Positions 44,410 to 57,013 of a stretch of DNA of 64,000 bases are shown one piece after another (positions within the stretch are counted from its first letter, which is position 1; the number at the start of each line of letters is the position of its first letter). Position numbers and translations under genes: made by a program. Origin of the DNA: Helochares maculicollis (lineage: Eukaryota > Arthropoda > Insecta > Coleoptera > Hydrophilidae); NCBI GenBank assembly GCA_033557835.1, contig JAWQRO010000005.1, forward strand, positions 1 to 64,000, given 5' to 3'. A model generated the notes under the pieces. That model was not told the DNA's origin. It did not search any database and was given only the letters and a program-made list of their open reading frames with translations.

Positions 44410-46639
44410 TTAAGGGGGCGATACATGTAACCGCCTGAAATTGGACCGTTTTCGAAAGGCTTACTTAAAAGAGAAGGGATAAATTAATCATTTTTAAATT
44501 CATGTATTAATTATGTATTAAAATTTAAGAATCAGGTTACTACTATTATTTTTATTAAAAATTGCCGTCGTAGAAACTAATCTCCTGAGATCAAAAATTT
44601 TGGTTTGAGCGTGTTCATAAGTCATTTATCTTTTAGTTGAACCAATAAAACAACAAAAAAGTCGAAAATTCGTAAATTGGCAAGCATCGGAAAAAAAATC
44701 GGTATTTCATTCCTTTTTTCGATAGTTTTTGGGTCAAAAATGGTACTTTTTTAAATGTTTTTTTGGCATTTTTGAAGTTCAACTAGAAGCTAATACCATA
44801 GAGAAGACGTGTGCCAATTTTAATAGTAATTGGTTCATAAGTTTTTGAGTTATCTTGCCCGCCAATTTAAAAAAAGTAGTTTCGAGAAAAACGCGTTTAA
44901 AGTTTTGAGAGACAGAAACTTTATGATTTCAGCAACTTACGAACTGGCCAGCAATTCCAGGGCCTTCGGTGTTTTAGTAGTACTCGTTTTACTTCATAAA
45001 CTCTTTTTGACGTGTTTGTCTTTGGTTATCAAAGAGCTGCGGCGATTTTCTTGACTCACTCTGGTCACCGATTTTGTTTTTGTAGGACATTCATTGGCGA
45101 CCAATAACCATCTCTAATAATTGAACAGTCCAGTCAATATGAAGGCACTAATTTTCATGATCTTTAGTCCAGAATTATGATGTTTTGGGCAGACTCGCCA
45201 GATAGTAGAGTTGAAACTCTTATTTGCTTTCTGCGTGTGGCCATCCAAACATTTTTTGAGTAAGTCATCCCGGGATAAATCTTCAAAAATCTGCTTGACA
45301 TGAGTTTGAACATCAGGATGTAGGAGCAGAATGTTTAATCTCTTTAGGATTTGTCCCTAAAGCTTCAGCGCTGCGCCACTTACAACAGTTATAGGAATCA
45401 GACGGACAGTACTCGTGTCTTAGTTCGTCATCTGTGGGGCACAGTATATGGCCATAATAGCACCTTCCATGTTTTTCACGCTGTTTACCTTTCTCCGAAT
45501 AACTAATCCGAAATATAAAGACAATTTTTTAATTAAAGCCATGAGTTGACATCTTCCTCCCAGGTGATTGTCTGTTTCAGTTTTTCGGAGTCGAGTACTC
45601 ATCCTCTTCTGAACGTGGCCGATGCATTTGCTTTTCACAACTTGGAAATCGTGACCGTACGGATTCAAATCGAGAATTCTTTTGAAGGTTTTAGAATCCC
45701 CATCCCCTATATAGTTTCCATATTTGACGCCAAATAACTCTTCAAATCGTGAAATTATTTCTTTTATAGCTTCGACTTCCATAGCGCTAGAAGAGCCTTT
45801 TTGGTTTTCTTGGCAGTGTGGATCATGTTCTTCAAACCATTCACGGTACTCTTCGGTATCCTATTTATCTTTCCAACGAGCACAAACTGTACAGTAACTA
45901 CTTTTAATGACTAAATCAATCACTTTACCACAGTAATATCTAAGAAGGGTTATGACCCCATAGAACTACTTGAAACCCCGCTTCTTCCATGTATCGTCCG
46001 CAGAAACTTTATTGGGCACTCATGCTTTTCGATTTCAGTTTTTTCTTCATTGACAGCTTTTACACTAGAAGCTTGAAATGATGATTATGTAGCGGTTTAT
46101 ATAATTGGAGATGATAGCGTTGTAGAACCTTTCACTTATACCATTATAAATGTCTATCATATTGCAAAATAAGTTGATGCCCTCCCTACCAACACCTAAA
46201 AGACGCATCACAAACACAATCCTGCGATTTACTTCAAATCCACTATTAACTAACGGTCCAGAAAAAAATATCTCTGCGGCCACACTTACATAGCACGAAC
46301 TGAAATAACAGAAACACTGGTTTTAAAATACTTTATAGCAATTAAACAGTTTTTATTTTCATGGAGTTAAGGAATAAAAGAATTTCTAGGCATCATTTTA
46401 GCCGGGTCATTAGTACAAAAGTCCCAAATGTTAGAATTCAGAAAAGTAATCGTCGAGATTCGAATGGTACAGGTGCTTGAGCGCCGCGTTGATATGTAGC
46501 ACTTAAATAACTTTTTAACCAATAAATAATGTGAAGTTCATTCTAAAAATTTACAGCCATATTTTTTAATGTTGTTTTAACTATTTATACAAAAAATATT
46601 TCGATTGTTTTTCATTTTTACATGTATCGCCCCCCTTAA
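44410..46639 (-). mobile_element. 2.2-kb DNA transposon with TTAA target duplication and inverted ends
   Basis: The element 44414-46635 is flanked by TTAA on both sides (44410-44413 and 46636-46639). The termini are near-perfect inverted repeats: GGGGGCGATACATGTAA at the left and, reverse-complemented, GGGGGGCGATACATGTAA at the right. It carries one decayed transposase on the minus strand (about 46283-44980). The coding style is that of the arthropod proteins annotated as Mutator-like transposase. The TTAA duplication and G-rich tips are what one expects of Kolobok elements, and TTAA is also used by piggyBac. The superfamily name is therefore open, while the element limits are firm. Confidence 0.88.
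44980..46283 (-). pseudogene. Inactive DDE-type transposase of the TTAA element
   Basis: In order on the minus strand: FEVNRRIVFVMRLLGVGREG with INLFCNMIDIYNGIS (46283-46065). Then SADDTWKKRGF (about 46007-45972), where the family has an Asp before a TWKKRG/SWKKRG motif. Then IDLVIKSSYCTVCARWKDK and EYREWFEEHDPHCQENQKGS. The frame 45782-45420 holds YIGDGDSKTF (about 45704) and KCIGHVQKRMSTRLRKTE. FEDLSRDDLLKKCLDGHTQK and NKSFNSTIWRVCPKHHNSG come at about 45290-45170. The expected acidic residue of the N-E-S-F-N box is Lys here. At least two TAG/TAG stops and frameshifts confirm it is dead. Confidence 0.8.
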
Positions 46640-49600
46640 AACATTTAAAATTTTGTTGTTCAGAAGTCGGTTGGTGGAAGCCGAGTTCATTTGTAATTGT
46701 TTTAGTGGTTAGAGTCGATCATTTACCAAAATTACGCTAAATATAAAGACCCACAGGACTCATTTAATTAGCTTCTCTTGACCGGAGGATACAATTGCCT
46801 GCACGAAATAATATACGACAGAAATTTCCCGTCTCCTCTATGTATGACGTCTTACACCCGTTCCCAAATAATGTTAAGCGTGTACCTGCTAATTCGTTTT
46901 ACTAAAAAGATTCTACTTTACTATTTTTGCCACAGATCAACTGATTAATTCAAGATCATTTATTTTGTCTACATAACATGCACTTACACCGAAGTACATT
47001 TACCATATACTTTTTATTTTCGGAAGAGCTAAAGTTGAGTTATGAATTGTGAAGATAAATTCAATTGTGAATCTTCTTTAGTATGCGAGGGTAAATTGAA
47101 TATATTTTTCGCAATTCTATTGTTTTATCAATTTATGCAACATTTATTGACTCATTTGTCTCTTTGGTTTCTGTTCTAATGTGAATTGGAAAGCATATCA
47201 GCTGAAGTCGCGATTTTGCTTGCCTTTTTTATTTTAATTTTCTAAATATAAATTCTCTTAGGAATGTAGCGCGCTTATAAAACACAAATATTCGCGTAAT
47301 TCCGCGTATCAAATACCAGTTAATCCAACGTGAACTATTTTTTAGGCAGATAGCGTCAAATTGACATAACACGAGGTTTTACACTCGCCGCATTTACCTT
47401 CTTTCAATTGGCAAGAGATGAAATCATACGCTTAATCTAAACCAACGTGATTTATTAGCCGCAGTGCTTCTCTTAATTGCCCCATTGATGTGGCGTTTAA
47501 TTTTTAGAAATTTATTTCTGGCCGTAAGGTACACACGGAACGCTGCAGTGGACAAGAACAAATTGTTATTGTTTTGCACTTTTGGCTATGAGCAACGTTT
47601 GTCTGTGACTACGATTTATAACTATTGGAATATAATAACGTGAAATACTATTTTTCAATGTATAGACCATATGCTAAATGTACAATATTCAACTGTTTTG
47701 AATTAGCAATAATTACATATTTTTTTATGGAAAATATTTTAAGTTTGAACTAGATGTCACAGAGTATTAAAGCAGTTGTAATTTCAGGGGTTCAATATTT
47801 CATAAAGTAGAATAATTATAGATTGCAAAAAACTTTGTGCTTTTAAAAATATGTACCTCATTTATTTCAAAATAAAAATGTTACCGTTCATATTTAAAAT
47901 TGTTTCTTTAATTTTTATTTCGATTTATATTGTAACGGTATTGTAAATACTAAGAATATAAAGTTTTCATGAGAAATAAATCAAAATTTACCTGTGTGTG
48001 TGTGTGTGTGTGTGACACGACACTATTTTCAGGTAGGAACAATTGGCATGCTTTACAAAGCGACACAAAGCATTTCACTACAAAGAATCTATGCATTATT
48101 TGGCATTTAGGGTTGAGAATATGAAGACAAAAACATTTAAAGTACCTCGAATAAGTAATTCCTATTTTAACCATAAACACTATTTTTTGTAATTTGAGCT
48201 TATTCTAATCGTTACTTATAACGCTTTTACTAGTTTTTATATTTTCTATATGTACACATATTTCAAATTTATATATAGATACAAGTTACATGTTGCAAGT
48301 TATAATCAGTAAGCACATGTCTTAATGGCATATTTTTTATAAAAAAGTTGTTGCTTATAAAAATTACAGTGCTATATCTAGATGCATTTAAGTATAGTTT
48401 ATTAACAGTATAATACCATCTAAAGGGCTTCTAGGTTTTATAAATAGAAAAATGTCCTAAAGCATTGTAGCTTTGCAAGACTATATTGGCGATGTGTCAC
48501 GCGATTTTGCATTTAATTTATAAAACCTTATTCTTGTAGATAAAAACCTTGTCTGGTTCATACAAAGAAAACGCAATTTTAACTGAAACTACGTTTTAAC
48601 TAAAATCGTTTTATTTAACTTTAGTTCTGCGTTTTGTATCCCCACTACTTCTATTTTATATTACAACTGTGAGTTTTGAACGAGAATGTTGCTAGCATAG
48701 TGTTATATAAGGTTTGATATAAAATACAGAATCAGAACGTTTTTTAGCTAAATTTTATAATGTTTTTTTTATAAATATTTTTCTAACAGTATAACAATTG
48801 TGCGTTATATTATGTTGCAAACAATTCGCTGAAGATATTTCTATTGCGTTATCATGAATGCAATTTAAGTATCATTAAATTTATTATAAAAATATTGATA
48901 TTAGTACTATTCATTTGAAAATTCAACTTTAATTTCTCTTGTGAAAAGTTAAACAAAAACTGTCAAAACATCGACAGAAACAGAATAATCACGTTAAATT
49001 GATAAGTCGGTTAGCTGGTCAAGTTTAAATCAATAATATTGTGTTAAACACTTTAACTGAAATATTTATCAACCCTAACGCTAGACCTTTACAATAGAAA
49101 TTCTGGGAATCACTCAAACAGTTTTCATGAAATGTGCTTCTATTATGCACTTCACCTACTGTTCGCTTCCACGAATGTATATTATATAACAATAGTAAAA
49201 GCTGCTAAACTACCAAACGTAATAAACAGAAACTTTTATATAATATGTATGGATCGCAAATTGTTGAATATCTGAATAAATTATAATAATTTATCGCAGA
49301 TACGTCCAAGCTTCCCTTTGCATGCGAAGTCGTTTCGGTTCGTAATTTAGAAAGGAAAAACTGCCCGGAAAATGTGCGCCCAGTAATGTATATTTAAAAG
49401 CAATTTTCTTAAAGCTTGAAAAGATAATTTTATTCTTTCCGAGTTTTTCTGCTAAATGAAATTGAATCTTCCGAAAATATTGTGCCAGTAATTTAAGTTT
49501 TTTGCTACTCCGAACCAAATTTCCCCTGCTAAACGCTTCCATTCTTTGCTATATTTGTCACTGTTCTCCTCTCATCAACCTGTAGCGTAACTTTCGAAAT

Positions 49601-51113
49601 ACCGTTGGGTATTCAAAGTTTTAACTTGAAAACTTTTAACAATTAACTGCTTCGATCGCTAGCATCAGCTGCAGCACTTTAATCAAGTCCGGCAGGCAAA
49701 AAATCCCAGTTGAGGACAAGTTCAAAGTTCGTGACATTGAAATACAGCATGCATGAAATGAAATAACGATTATATAATCACGGCTCTAACCCCTATACAT
49801 TAGTAGTGAATTCACCATGCGCCCCTATAGAACATTAAGAAACCCATCGAACCATCCGTCAGCCGAATACCCTGGCTCTTGTGAAAATTAGTGAGAAATC
49901 ATTTTATAAATTTTCGCGGAACCCCGTGTCGTGGTGTAGGAATGGAGGCGTGTTTTAAGCTGTTCTTTGTGGTAGTTCGATCGAAAGTAATGGCTATCGA
50001 CTGAAAGAGGGGATGGTAACTGTTAGTTCACAGTCAAGTTCATTGGAAATGGTTCACTGACGTATTTAAACAGGTGAAAACCGCGCAAAGCGTACACTAG
50101 GTTCTGTTGCTCGCCCCACCGAAGAGGGTTGTACTACTCAGGTAGTGTTGGGGTGACTAATTCTTTTGGTATGCATATTGGATAACTCGATTGGAATGCG
50201 ATGTTTGAATAATATAGTTCAAGTCAGAAGTGCGTGATTTTCTCATGAGTTGTGGCTATTTCATCGTGCGCTCCAGGTGAGATAACTTTACTGTTAATCG
50301 TTTTCAAGAGTTTCTGGTGTTTCTCTTACTTAAATACCGTTTCAATTGGAATTGAAATTTTGTTTTATTAAAATCTAATTTCAATCACAATTTAATGCAC
50401 CGTTTTAATTTATTAGGTATCTATTTTTCAAGTGATTTATTATGATTAGGTAGCCAATAAATATTTGGCTTTAAAATTGGGTAATTTAGGCAAACTAATG
50501 TTTGAATTGAGTCAATTATCTTAAAATAGACCAAACACGTAGGTTTAGGAATGACTAAACATCATTGGCACCACAAAGAATTAATTGATTTTCTGAAAAC
50601 CATTAAATTTATTTTTACCAACCGGCTTAATTTTCCAATCTGAACTATCAATCATAGATTCTTGCATTTGTTTGGTAATGATCCGCGAAATATATTTAGT
50701 CCAATAAAAATAAAGGCAACGAAAATATTCGCTTACTTATATTTCCTTTTTCGTTAAATAAATAACAATCCTATTCATTCAGCTCTGAAAACTTTATAAG
50801 CTCTGGTGGTTGTGAATTCCATTGTTGTTGCTTTTTAATGTTTTTCAGGAAAGTCGGCATAAAAGATTGATGTTTCTATTGAAAATTGTTACAGCGTAAC
50901 AATTCGTCCTATGTATTTCTGTGACATCTCTTTAAGTAATAATAAATGCCTCTAGTTCAGCTTTTTCGAGCAAGAGGAAGAAAATTGTAAATGTAAGGGC
51001 TTAAAAAGTAAGAGCTTTAGGGCCATCATAATATTTTCACTTGGATATATTGGCCCCAAAAGAATTGCATGTGCTGATCAGGAATTTATTGTATCTCTTT
51101 ATACCTATATTTG
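46640..51113. other. Non-coding desert
   Basis: No coding exon recognised. It holds a TG microsatellite (47993-48014) and two GC-richer islands, at 47330-47560 and 49560-50170. The minus-strand frame 49542-49291 (83 codons) matches nothing I know. Confidence 0.4.
47993..48014. repeat. (TG)n microsatellite
   Basis: Eleven uninterrupted TG dinucleotides. Confidence 0.95.
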
Positions 51114-52684
51114 TTAGTGTGGCAGCTGACGTTTAAAGCTTCCATCCCAAAGGATCAGAATTATTTAGTTTAAGTTGAAGTCGAATTGGATATTAGGTTG
51201 TATTAATGATTAGTGGATGTGCAAATTGACCCACATCAAATAGTAGAATACCTTTCATACAGTAATTACATTCCATACACAAGGGACGAAGGGAACGAGA
51301 ATCTAGACAAATTGAAATGAAAAACTAATCGCACATTTTACACTCCCTCTTTGTAAATTTAATTTAAATTCAATAAAATATCAGTCAAAGATTAATTGGA
51401 CAAACATTTGAGGTAGTTATTGAATGCATTAAAAGTAATATCAGACTCATTTGTTTAAATGAAATTTAATTTCTATATGATTTTCCGCATCGTTATTTGT
51501 GTTTACTTCCAAATGTTGAAGCCCTGTGTAGCAATTTATCTTTTTAGCCGACACAAAGAATTCTTTGTGATATATAAAATATTTTTTTCAAGATATTTCA
51601 TCAGCTGCGACATTTTCTAAACCATTAAATTCCCAGCTATAAATTTTAAGATAGTAAAAAACTTTATGTTCATTGGAGAATTTACATTTATAAAACGTTG
51701 GTTTATACGTCAAATTCTGGCAAAGCATATGATCAAATTTATAATTTAATGTATTTTTTATAGTACTAATTAGACAAATAATTTTACTTTGTATGCTTTG
51801 TGTACAGTTTAGGATCCAAACTCATATTTTGTTGTTTTTAAATGCTACATACTAATTTTATAATTAATAAAGCGATGTTTCAGTTATGGTCAATTTTATA
51901 TAAAAGTCAATTATCATCCCTGAATCTTTATTGTAAATAAATTTTCTAAAATCGACAAAAACTGAGTTTTTTTTAAATTGTATTGTTGTCAATATTCTTG
52001 TTTGTGGTATCACCGTTGTTTGAGGTACCAATATTTGTGTTGAACCTTCCATAATTGAGTTTTTAACAAACTGTTCAAGTTAAACAAGTATAAGATGACA
52101 TCTGTAGTGATTTATTTCTTTCACATTCCATTGTAAGAAAATCTAGAAAACGTGTACCGTTGGAGCAAGAGTCCCTGGAGGATGATGAATACCTCGGACA
52201 GGCAATTCGTAGAAATTGTATTAGAAGATCGCCTTTGAAACTTTTATTTGCTTAATTCGTTGTGACCATTTGTGTATAAATGAGAACATTGTCCAAAGTC
52301 TTTCTGTGTAAGTTTTCTACTCTCAATTTTGGATTCAATTGTTCTGTTTTATGTTTCTTAATGAAATGGGAAGCCATGAAATGGCAGTATTTGACAAACC
52401 TCTCGCCAAAAAGCCAAGAATGGTGCCTTCGCGAATGCAGCTATCAATAATTGATACATCCAATGTAGATGGATCTTAGCGTTTAATATTATTTTTTAGT
52501 ATAAAAAAGATGTTACTCCTCTTAATCAAGATTTGGATTCGGCAAATAGGCGACTCTTAATCTCAATTGAGATTCGGTTGACAACCGAAAAAAATAATGA
52601 ATTGTCGTGAATGTGTGCAACCTATTTGGCTTGGATGTGTTTTATAATCCAAATAAGTTAATATCTGCATAAAAATATAGTATG
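51114..52684. repeat. Tandem duplication, left copy (~1.57 kb)
   Basis: It starts TTAGTGTGGCAGCTGACGTT and ends just before TTAGTGTTGCAGCTGATGTT at 52685, where the second copy begins. The two copies stay collinear for more than 1.4 kb. Shared landmarks include AAAGCTTCCATCC, CAAGGGACGAAG, AATTTCTATATGATTTTC, ACCGTTGGAGCAAGAGTCCC and TTCGTTGTGACCATTTGTGT. Divergence looks like 10-15 percent with indels. Minus-strand frames exist in both copies but are broken differently. Confidence 0.9.
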
Positions 52685-54150
52685 TTAGTGTTGCAGCTGA
52701 TGTTTAAAGCTTCCATCCTAAAGGATCAAAATTATTTAGTACAGGTTTAAGTCGAATTGGAGTGTATGAATCATTAGTGGGTGCGTAAGTTGATCCACGT
52801 CAAATAGTAGAACACCTTTCATACATTAATCACATTACAAACACAAGGGACGAAGAGAACGAGAATCTATACAAATGGAAATCAAAAACTGATCGCACAT
52901 TATACACTCATTTTTTGTAGCCTGGAAATATCGTTACACTATTAGCGATATTAAATCCAATAAAACATCAGCAGTCAAAGCTTAATCGAAGAAAATTTGA
53001 AGTAGTTTCTGAATGCATTGAAAGTAATATCAGAGACTCGTTTGTTTAAATGCAATTTAATTTCTATATGATTTTCTGCATCATTATTTGTGTTTACTTC
53101 CAAATGTTGACATTCTGCGTAGCAATTCATCTTTTTAACGAAGTTCCAACCAACATGAGGAATTCTTTGTGACAAGAAAAATATTTTTTTCAAGCTATTT
53201 CATCAGCTGCGGCATTTACGAACTATAGCATTCAATACTATAAATTTTAAAAGTAATACAAAATTTTAGGTTAATTAGGCAATTAACTTATTCAGTATTT
53301 TTCTATTTGTGAACCTATCTATGTTGTCTACTTGTCCCTTCGATGTACATAAAAATAACTTTATTTTACATCTAATTCTAGCAAAGCATAAGTTCAAATT
53401 TATAGTATTTTTTGTAGTACTTATTAGACAACTGATTAAACTTTGTATGATGTGTGTGCATTTTAGGATCAATTATCATCCCTGAATCTCTGTTGTAAAT
53501 ACATTTTCAAAAATCAACAAAAACTGATTTTCTTGGAATTGTGTTGTTGACAATGTTCTTATCTTTTGTATCGTCGCTGTTTGAAGTACCAATATGTGTG
53601 TCGAACCTTCCATAATTGAGTTTTTAACAAACGACTGTTCATGTTAAACAAGTATAAGATGACATCTGTGGTGATTTATTTCCTTCACATTCCATTGTAA
53701 GAAAGTCTAGTAAATGTGTACCGTTGGAGCAAGAGTCCCTGGAGGACGATAAATACCTCGGGCAGGTCAGTTGTCAACGTCTCAGGCAATTCGTAGAAAT
53801 TGTATTAGAAGATCGCCTTTGAAACCGTTATTTGCTTAATTCGTTGTGACCATTTGTGTATGAATGAGAACATTGTCCAAAGTCTTTTTGTTTTATGATT
53901 CTTAATCAAATGGGAAGCCATGAAATGGCAGTGATTCGACGAACCTCTCGCCAGAAAGGTAAGAATGGTGTTTTCAGGAATGAAGCTTTTAATAATTGCT
54001 ACATCCAACAGAGATGGATCAATTGAGGTTCGGCAAATAGCATTTTGAGGAAAAAATTGTTATACTTTTCCTGTCGTGAATGTATGCAGCCTATTTGGCT
54101 TAGATGTGTTTGTAAGCCAAACAAGTTGATATCTGTATAAAAATATACTT
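52685..54150. repeat. Tandem duplication, right copy (~1.47 kb)
   Basis: Direct repeat of 51114-52684. It ends near ATATCTGTATAAAAATATAC (compare ATATCTGCATAAAAATATAG at the end of the left copy). It is followed by TTTTAGTGTT, possibly the first bases of a third unit. It lacks some segments present in the left copy, including part of the region after 53880, and has small insertions (for example at about 53760). Confidence 0.9.
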
Positions 54151-56910
54151 TTAGTGTTATTCTTGAAATTCCTCTATTCATTTTTGCAATTGTCAAATTT
54201 TAATGCAAGGAGCTTTTGTATGCCTTTCATATTTAATTCTTAAACTTCAGTTCCATCGTTTGTTTTGCTTTGCACTATGGGTCGATAAGTTGTATGTTTT
54301 GTGTTCTTTGTAAATTTATTGATCAACAAAACTGGCTTTCTTTAGCTCGTTTCTTGCATGACTTAACCGCTGGAAGTTAAAAATGTTGCTGCGTTTATTT
54401 CACACCGAAAGATGCTTTGATTTCAGAAACCGTGTCATTTAACATGATCATTCATATAGCAAAGTATTCATTTTTTAACATTGTTTAATGTTTGTTTTGT
54501 GTACGCGCATAATTTTAAAGAGACGTATTAAGTACATTGCTTTTGCTTTAAACAATAAGAGGGCAATAAAAAATGTATAACAAAGCGCATCGTTAATTTT
54601 ATGCGATAACGCCTTATTCCTCGATCTTGGTAGTCAAGTTAAATATATATTAGCATCTATTAAATTCGGAGTTAGAAGAATTTAGGGAGATTCCAATTTA
54701 TTTCTTGTCATAATGCTTACAGGTCTAATCAAATAGCAACAAAATATTCATTATTATGTGATGCGCCGACTATTTTGCAACTCTTTAGTTGTATTGAGGA
54801 ATGCTCTGCCAATATTATTCGTATTCTAGTCAGTTCAGAATAAATAAATAATGTATACTTTTAACTTTTCTTTAAATATTTAATAATGGCAGAAGAACAA
54901 TATTATAAAGTTAAGTTTATGTGAAAATATCAACAGCTAGTGGCACAAAGTATAATTAACTTTTACGGCATCGTTAATAATAAACTTATACTACCCAGTG
55001 TTCCTTAAAATTTGTTGATGAGATAATTCCAGAATGTTCGTGTTGTTTCTTATAAGTTATTTAATTTTAACTCACGCAGTTTCGGTAATTATTATATTTT
55101 GTATGCTTTCTAGATTCTCTTTTTTAAAATTGGAAAATGAAGTGACTGCTGTAAAATATATTTTTTATTGTTATTTATTGGGACGATTAACTATGCAACT
55201 TAACGCGTTGATGAGCTGGAAGCTGGGTCTATTGATGCGTAACTCTGGAAAAGCTTGTATGATTTATATCAGTAACTTGCCTAAAAGGAGTTAAGTGGGA
55301 TTATGTGTCAGCGACAAATTATTTGACAATTGTTAAAGTAGACACACATCAAATTTGACTAACTATTTGTCAAACTTCAAATTGCCTTTACCACGTTTAT
55401 GTCAAATTAGATATATTAACCTCCGTTTTAGATATTTTGATAACTGAAAATCGCACAGGCAAGCTGCTTTGCCTCGCATGGATATTTGTGGATCAGTATA
55501 GGATATATCCATAAATAAAAGACCAATTTATAGGTAATAAAAACACTCTTTTTATTTTTAATTGTCACAAGTGTATGCTTGCATATGATAAATGTAATTT
55601 TATTAACAGTCGATATGCATGTTTTTTTTGTAAAAAAGTTTTCATCGATCAACTTATTGAAAATATTCGAGCAGCGATGGTGCGTTTGCAAAGTATTGAT
55701 GACAAGAATTAAATTTAATATTTTTGCCTCCTGTGTTATTAAACGTGATTTAAACAAATGATGAGAACTCGTATGGCGGGAATTAAGCTTCTGGGATACC
55801 CAAGCTTTAATTGAAATTCTCTAAATTCATTTTATTGACGCTATTTTATAATTTAGTGATTTGTAATACGTACCTCTTTTAGTTTTACGTGGAATTATTG
55901 AAATCGGTTTTAAAATATAGTTTGCTCAGGCCACCCTTCACAAGCTTCAACAATCTGCATAACTCAATACTTTCATTGAAAATTACATGTGCTGAATGTA
56001 TCAATAAGTCAACTATTAGCATGCAAGCAATTCAAAAGAAATTTCAATACAATGTTTAGGTCACAAGCCCCATTGTCACGTGACGCGAATCACCCTTTGC
56101 GTGCTCTTTCCTCTCCATTCATATACCGATTGGCTCCTAATTGAATTGACTAGCCCTAAGCTAATAATAGCCTTGACGTTTCTTTTCCTGAATGCCAAGG
56201 GACGTTAAGATTAGGTCATTCTAGGGCCAGAATTAGCTCGGGATAAAATTGAAAACCCTGCAAACCATTGATTTTGTCTTAGTGATATTGTTCGAGTAAT
56301 TAGATTTTGAAAACGGAATATTTCTATTCAAAATTAGTTATCATGGTAAAAATTCCAGCATTCGGAAAAATATCTCATTGACATTAAAGAAGAAACAATT
56401 CAGCATTTGGAAAAATCTAACGACTACAGAGTAAAATCATGCCTTCAAAATGTACATGCAGATATTTTCTTTTACTCCTTTTTTCGTATTGTCCAAGTTT
56501 CGTACAACGTAAACACTTGTTAATTAAAGTAAAAACATTGCTAGTTAAATATTTATTTCCTTAGATTAAAAAAGTCCTTTTATTCTTATGTTGTACTCTC
56601 GTTTCAAAGGGTATTGGGTATTAAACATTAATGCTTAAATCCTTCAAAATAAAGTACTATTCAAAATTTCGAACTGAATTTGCATGTATTTGGCTTTAAG
56701 ATTTTTGTTTATTAAAATTTTTGTACGATATTTTGTATGGAATATTACTGTTTATATGAATACATAATCAATATGATTAATTTATATACAATATTAATAT
56801 TTATTTAACTCATTTTTTAATTTGCTGGGACCCGGGGTGTAATTTAAAATTCTCTTGTGAAAGACCGCACTGGTAAATGAATAATTAATATTGTTTGGTA
56901 AAATTTGAAA
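54151..56910. other. Non-coding desert
   Basis: No coding exon recognised. The plus-strand frame 55034-55294 has a hydrophobic start but resembles nothing I know. A GC-richer island at 56060-56250 contains the palindrome GTCACGTGAC (E-box core CACGTG). Confidence 0.4.
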
Positions 56911-57013
56911 TATAAAAGGGCAGTCTAAATCTGAAAAATCTCAGTGGATGAAGAACATTCAGTCGTTGCTTGTGTTTAACGATTGAATTTGTGAAGCTAA
57001 TCGATATAGTCTT
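56911..57013 (+). promoter_or_regulatory. TATA + initiator promoter with a short first exon
   Basis: TATAAAAG at 56911-56918 is followed by TCAGT at 56941-56945. The A at 56943 lies 32 bases after the first T of the TATA box, the spacing expected of an insect TATA/Inr promoter. The sequence from there runs to ATAGTCTT|GTAAGT, a consensus splice donor at 57014, giving a 71-base candidate first exon. It contains only a 12-codon frame and would be non-coding. If real, it marks the start of a plus-strand gene whose coding exons are outside the window. Confidence 0.5.

Noticed and set aside
49291..49542. 83-codon minus-strand ORF, Lys/Phe-rich
   Set aside because: No recognisable motif. It borders a GC-richer non-coding island but has no gene context.
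51864..52052. ORF in the left tandem-duplication copy as a gene (MEGSTQILVPQ...)
   Set aside because: The equivalent frame in the right copy is broken soon after the start, and no family is recognised.
55034..55294. 86-codon plus-strand ORF with hydrophobic start resembling a signal peptide
   Set aside because: AT-rich frames give Phe/Ile/Leu-rich text by chance. The rest matches nothing and no splice sites support it.
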